This document shows, piece after piece, positions 60,825 to 64,000 of a stretch of 64,000 nucleotides of DNA; position 1 is the stretch's first letter; each line of letters opens with the position of its first letter. Below the pieces are notes generated by a model, which did no database searches, was not told the origin of the DNA, and saw nothing but the letters and a program-made list of their open reading frames with translations. The translations under genes were made by a program, and so were the position numbers. Source of the DNA: Phycisphaerae bacterium (GTDB taxonomy: Bacteria > Planctomycetota > Phycisphaerae > FEN-1346 > JAACEH01); assembly GCA_012729015.1 (NCBI GenBank), contig JAAYDY010000048.1, positions 1 to 64,000 on the forward strand, given 5' to 3'.

Positions 60825-61967
60825 ATGCAGACCCGCATTGCCAAATGTTCACAAGAGAGCAACGTCGACGAAATCTGTCGCCAGGCTGCCGAATTGCTTT
60901 ACGATGGCCAGGTGGTGGTTTTTCCCACGGAAACGGTGTACGGCGTCGGCGCCTCGGCGGCCAGCCGCGAGGCGATTGACGCGTTGCGGCAGGTCAAGGG
61001 CCGCCCGGAGCGCAAGCCGTTTACGGTCCACGTCGCAAGCTCTTCCGACGCAGAGGCTTACGTGGACCACGTGTCCCGCGTGGCAAGGCGGTTCCTGAGG
61101 AAGACGTGGCCGGGGCCCCTGACGCTGATTCTCGATGCACCGCGGGTGTTCGATCCGCAACTCTGGAAGAGCAGGGCACCGACCATCGCGCCGCCAATCC
61201 CCGAGTTGGTGTACCACGAGGAGACGGTGGGCATCCGGTGCCCGGCTCATGACATCGCGACGCGGATTCTGCGGATGGCGGGCGTGCCGGTGGTGGCCTC
61301 CAGCGCCAACTTCATGGGCAATCCGCCGCCCTACGATGCTGCCGCGGCCGCGCGAGACCTGAACGGTCGCGTGCCGCTGATTGTGGATGCGGGAACGACC
61401 CGCTACGCCGCCGCGAGCACGATCGTGCGCGTTCGTGGCGACCAGTGGACCGTGGTTCGCGAGGGGGTGCTGTCGCGGCGGTATCTGGAGAAACTGCTGA
61501 GCACGACGCTGCTGTTCGTGTGTACGGGCAACAGTTGCCGCAGCCCCATGGCGGCCGCCCTGGCCCGGATGGAAGTGGCGCGGCGGCTGGGGTGCCGGCA
61601 GGACCAGTTGGAGGGCGAGCACGGCATTAAGATTCTGTCGGCCGGGGTGTTCGCGCCTCCGGGCCGTGAGGCATCGCAGGAAGCCCGGGACGAGATACGC
61701 GCCCGCGGCGGCAGCCTGGACGATCACCGGACCACGCCATTGTCGGCGGAACGGATTCGTGAGGCGGATGCGGTGTTCTGCATGACGTCGTCGCACCGGG
61801 AGGCCGTGCTGTCGCTGGCGCCGGACGCGGTCGAGAAGACGTTTCTTCTGGACCCGGCCGGTCGCGACACGCAGGATCCCATGGGCGGCGGCCCGGACGT
61901 GTACAGGGCCTCGGCCGACCAGATCGAGGCCGCCGTGAGACAACGTATTCAGGAGCGTTTTGCATGA
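60825..61967 (+). CDS. Threonylcarbamoyl-AMP synthase (Sua5/YrdC) fused to YwlE-like phosphatase
   Basis: This 380-residue fusion has two parts. Residues 10-217 are a Sua5/YrdC domain (VVVFPTETVYGVGASAASRE, KGRPERKPF, WPGPLTLIL, VGIRCPAHD, VVASSANFMG), which makes threonylcarbamoyl-AMP for t6A in tRNAs reading ANN codons. Residues 228-380 are a low-molecular-weight phosphatase domain with P-loop VCTGNSCRSPM (Cys233, Arg239) and the acid loop FLLDPAGRDTQDPMGG. The P-loop resembles arginine phosphatase YwlE (CTGNTCRSPM), with Ser for Thr. rpiB overlaps by 4 nt. The start at 60825 is preferred over 60774 because of the promoter position. Confidence 0.87.
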   Translation: MQTRIAKCSQESNVDEICRQAAELLYDGQVVVFPTETVYGVGASAASREAIDALRQVKGRPERKPFTVHVASSSDAEAYVDHVSRVARRFLRKTWPGPLTLILDAPRVFDPQLWKSRAPTIAPPIPELVYHEETVGIRCPAHDIATRILRMAGVPVVASSANFMGNPPPYDAAAAARDLNGRVPLIVDAGTTRYAAASTIVRVRGDQWTVVREGVLSRRYLEKLLSTTLLFVCTGNSCRSPMAAALARMEVARRLGCRQDQLEGEHGIKILSAGVFAPPGREASQEARDEIRARGGSLDDHRTTPLSAERIREADAVFCMTSSHREAVLSLAPDAVEKTFLLDPAGRDTQDPMGGGPDVYRASADQIEAAVRQRIQERFA

Positions 61968-62470
61968 GAGTTGCCATTGGAAGCGATCATCGCGGGTATC
62001 AGGCCAAGGAGACCATCAAACGGTTTCTGATCCAGATGGGCCACGACGTGGCCGATTTCGGGGCCGGGGAGAATCAGTCCACGGATTACCCCGACATTGC
62101 GGTTCCGGTGTGCGCTGCCGTGAGCCGCAAGGAAGCGGATCGCGGGATCCTCCTCTGTGGATCGGGCATCGGGATGTCGATGACGGCGAACAAGGTGTCC
62201 GGGATTCGCGCGGCGCTGTGCCACGACGAGCTGACGGCCGAGATGAGCCGCCGGCACAACGATGCCAACGTGCTGTGCATGGCCGGCGACCTGCTGGGCG
62301 ACGAGCTGATGCGCCGGATGGTGGACATCTGGATGGCCACGGAGTTCGAGGGCGGCCGACACGAGCGGCGCATCAAGAAGATGATGAAGGTCGAGGACGG
62401 TCTGGACGGTGCGGAACCGGGGACCGAGGCGGAGAAAGCCCGGCCTGGATCGCGCGGCACGGGCCACTGA
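61964..62470 (+). CDS. rpiB: Ribose-5-phosphate isomerase B
   Basis: The 168-residue protein interconverts ribose-5-phosphate and ribulose-5-phosphate. It starts MRVAIGSDHRGYQAKETIK and has the family motifs STDYPDIAVPVC, ILLCGSGIGMSMTANKVSGI and RRHNDANVLCMAG. An active-site Cys (LLCGSG) is present. The C-terminal 25 residues are an Ala/Glu/Pro-rich extension beyond the usual 150. It overlaps the preceding fusion by 4 nt (ATGA), matching the gene order sua5-phosphatase-rpiB found in Firmicutes. Confidence 0.93.
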   Translation: MRVAIGSDHRGYQAKETIKRFLIQMGHDVADFGAGENQSTDYPDIAVPVCAAVSRKEADRGILLCGSGIGMSMTANKVSGIRAALCHDELTAEMSRRHNDANVLCMAGDLLGDELMRRMVDIWMATEFEGGRHERRIKKMMKVEDGLDGAEPGTEAEKARPGSRGTGH

Positions 62471-62507
62471 CGCTTCCCGCGCGAGTGGGGCTGACCGAAT
62501 GTGAAAC

Positions 62508-62545
62508 ACTCCCCCGTCGGCCATGGGCCTGCGGGGGAGTTCTCT
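62508..62545. terminator. Bidirectional terminator between rpiB and trkA-type gene
   Basis: ACTCCCCCG at 62508-62516 and CGGGGGAGT at 62532-62540 form a 9-bp stem enclosing a GGCCATGGGCC palindrome. TTCTCT follows on the plus strand, and GTTTCAC on the minus strand. It separates two convergent units. Confidence 0.78.
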
Positions 62546-62560
62546 AACGGGTGCAGAGGC

Positions 62561-63244
62561 CTACTGCGGCAGGCGGCTCAGGCTCTCGGTCTCGCCGACC
62601 AGCACGAGGATGTCGTCGGGACGGATCACCGTGTCGGCCATGGGCACGTCGATGACCTGTTCCTCGACCGTTTCCTCGCCCTCGGCCCGGACGGCACTGA
62701 CCTGCTTCTTGATGGCCACAAGGTTGACCTTGTACTTCTTGCGCAGGTCGATCTGGGCGAGCGTCTTGTTGTGGAATGCCTTGGGCGCCTTGACCTGCAT
62801 GAGACTGTGCCCTTCGGACAACTCGACGAATTCCATAATCTGCGGATTCGACAACTGCCGCCCCAGGCGCACGGCGCTCTCGTCCTCGGGACAGATCACC
62901 TGGTCGGCGCCGATGCGCTGGAGAATCTTCGACTGAATGGGCGTGCTCGCGCGGCTGATGACCTGGCGAATGCCGATTTCCTTGAGCGTCGCGGTAGCCA
63001 GGGCGTTGGCCTCGAAGTGCTCGCCGATGGTCACCACGGCGGCGTCCACTTTCTCGATGCCCTGCGATCTCAGGGCCGCCGGATCCGTCGCGTCCAGGCG
63101 CACCGCCAGCGCCACTTCGTCGCGGGCTTCCTCGACCATGTCCTGTCGCTCGTCGATGGCGATGACCTCGTGTCCGTACTCCGTCAGGCTGGTGGCCAGC
63201 CGCCGGCCGAAGCGCCCGAGACCGATAACCGCAAATCGTTTCAT
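62561..63244 (-). CDS. Potassium channel/uptake regulator TrkA/KtrA-type (RCK)
   Basis: This 227-residue cytosolic gating subunit has an N-terminal RCK Rossmann domain: MKRFAVIGLGRFGRRLATSL, with the acidic end of strand 2 VIAIDERQD, then VRLDATDPAALRSQGI and VVTIGEHFEANALATATLKE. A C-terminal RCK_C domain (about 140-227) follows. It binds NAD or ATP and gates the membrane subunit encoded just upstream (20 nt), a KtrA-KtrB arrangement. The single RCK pair fits KtrA/KtrC rather than the double TrkA of E. coli. A GGGGGTG site precedes the ATG at 63244. Confidence 0.92.
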   Translation of the reverse strand: MKRFAVIGLGRFGRRLATSLTEYGHEVIAIDERQDMVEEARDEVALAVRLDATDPAALRSQGIEKVDAAVVTIGEHFEANALATATLKEIGIRQVISRASTPIQSKILQRIGADQVICPEDESAVRLGRQLSNPQIMEFVELSEGHSLMQVKAPKAFHNKTLAQIDLRKKYKVNLVAIKKQVSAVRAEGEETVEEQVIDVPMADTVIRPDDILVLVGETESLSRLPQ

Positions 63245-63264
63245 GATCGCACCCCCGTCCCGTC

Positions 63265-64000
63265 TCATCCGATCGCCACGTTCTCCGTGGCGTACTCGTA
63301 CTTGACTTCCTGTGCCCCGAGGGGCAGGGCGATGAACAGCGTCAGCGGTCCCACGCGACCGATGAACATGACCGCTATGATAAGCAGCCGCCCCAGATGG
63401 TTCAACTGCGGCGTGACGCCCGTGCTCAGTCCCACCGTGCCGAAGGCGCTGGTCGCCTCGAACATGGCATCCAGAAACGCCATCCCTTCGTGGGCCACGG
63501 ACAGGGCCAGCGTGGCGGCGACGACCACGGCGCCGCCCAGCGTGATGATGACCAGGCTTCGAAGGAAGATGTTCTGCGGAATCGATCGTTTGAAGGCGTG
63601 GGTGTTCTGGCGGTTGCGCAGCATGCTCCAGACGCCGCAGAAGACGACCGCCAGCGTCGCGGTCTTGATCCCGCCGCCGGTCGATCCAGGGCTGGCGCCA
63701 ATGAACATCAGCACGATGGTCAGGAACTTGCTGCTGTCGGTCAGCTGGCCGATGGGCACAGTGTTGAAGCCGGCCGTCCGGGCCGTGACGCTCTGGAACC
63801 ACGCGTACAGGGCGCGATAGTGCGGCTCGGTTCGGGCCATGAACGGCCGCGCGTCGGCCGGACTGTTGGAGTCCATCAGGTTCGGCAGCGTCTCGAAGAA
63901 CATCAGCATGCCCAAGCCGGCCGCCAGCAGGATCAGCGTCGTGAGCAGCACGAGTCGCGTCTGAAGCGACAGGCGGCGACGGTCCAACTCGGGTTGTGGG
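63265..64000 (-). CDS. Potassium transporter subunit TrkH/KtrB-type, cut by window end
   Basis: The C-terminal half (at least 240 residues) of an integral membrane K+ transporter is visible; the frame stays open to the window edge, so the gene starts outside. Seen are QSVTARTAGFNTVPIGQL (third selectivity-filter loop, TAGFN), GASPGSTGGGIKTATLAVVF (the gating-loop region after it) and FEATSAFGTVGLSTGVTPQL (fourth filter loop, GTVGLSTG). The final helix contains VMFIGRVGPLTLFIAL. It pairs with the RCK subunit downstream (20-nt gap). The usual family length is about 440-480 residues. Confidence 0.93.
   Translation of the reverse strand, partial: PQPELDRRRLSLQTRLVLLTTLILLAAGLGMLMFFETLPNLMDSNSPADARPFMARTEPHYRALYAWFQSVTARTAGFNTVPIGQLTDSSKFLTIVLMFIGASPGSTGGGIKTATLAVVFCGVWSMLRNRQNTHAFKRSIPQNIFLRSLVIITLGGAVVVAATLALSVAHEGMAFLDAMFEATSAFGTVGLSTGVTPQLNHLGRLLIIAVMFIGRVGPLTLFIALPLGAQEVKYEYATENVAIG

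Overview
The window is a GC-rich bacterial chromosome segment (about two thirds G+C in most lines I counted). It looks like a planctomycete (Planctomycetota, plausibly Phycisphaerae-like; no phylogeny was run). Pointers are McsA/McsB in an otherwise Gram-negative-looking genome with an LptD-like protein, a HYExAFE-type protein, a DUF1571 protein, two PEP-CTERM proteins with the same VPEPATMALLGLG tail, several TIM-barrel sugar isomerases, and DUF4340/Gld-type ABC genes. Gene density is high. There is no rRNA, CRISPR array, prophage or recognisable transposase. Three tRNA genes are present: Val-UAC, Glu-CUC and Gly-CCC.

Layout. 1-2.1 kb: the 3' part of an unknown gene, overlapping a TIM-barrel isomerase. 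2.4-8.5 kb: a stand-alone receiver protein, groES-groEL, a short-type aconitase and a secreted protein with a duplicated domain. 8.6-10.3 kb: a BatA-type vWA membrane protein, then tRNA-Val. 10.5-15.5 kb (minus): a compact type II secretion/type IV pilus-like operon (E, two F genes, three pilin-like proteins) whose genes mostly overlap by 4 nt. 15.7-20.9 kb (minus): a 2-hydroxyacid dehydrogenase, a DUF3524/QTMAN-type glycosyltransferase, a URO-D-like protein and trpE. 21-25 kb (plus): an LptD-like protein and a SagB-type oxidoreductase. 25-34.4 kb (minus): an isomerase, mcsB-mcsA, a second URO-D-like protein, a ZIP transporter, a HYExAFE protein, hisS, a lipoprotein, a YkgJ protein and a homocysteine methyltransferase-type protein. 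34.7-38.9 kb: two PEP-CTERM genes bracketing a GntR-type regulator with a sugar-binding-like domain. 39.4-42.8 kb (minus): a regulatory operon encoding a TetR-Rnk fusion, a stand-alone Rnk, a Usp-like/PTS-EIIA protein and a small zinc-ribbon protein. 43-47.2 kb (plus): a cardiolipin synthase and two tandem secreted paralogues. 47.8-50.2 kb (minus): a lipoprotein, a DUF1571 protein and a methyltransferase. 50.6-57.1 kb (plus): a Gld-type ABC operon with GldG and DUF4340 proteins. 57.2-64 kb: an AhbC/NirJ-like radical SAM protein, tRNA-Gly, a GPH-family symporter, a Sua5-phosphatase fusion with rpiB, and a TrkA/TrkH pair that runs off the end.

Themes. Protein arginine phosphorylation may be complete: the writer is mcsAB, and a possible eraser is the YwlE-like domain fused to Sua5 beside rpiB, a gene order resembling B. 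subtilis ywlC-ywlE-ywlF. The least familiar unit is the TetR-Rnk operon, where a DNA-binding repressor fold is joined to an RNA-polymerase-binding Rnk/GreA-C fold. Intergenic DNA carries at least four families of small palindromic repeats, one with clear terminal inverted repeats. hisS changes base composition sharply inside the gene, which suggests partial replacement by foreign DNA.
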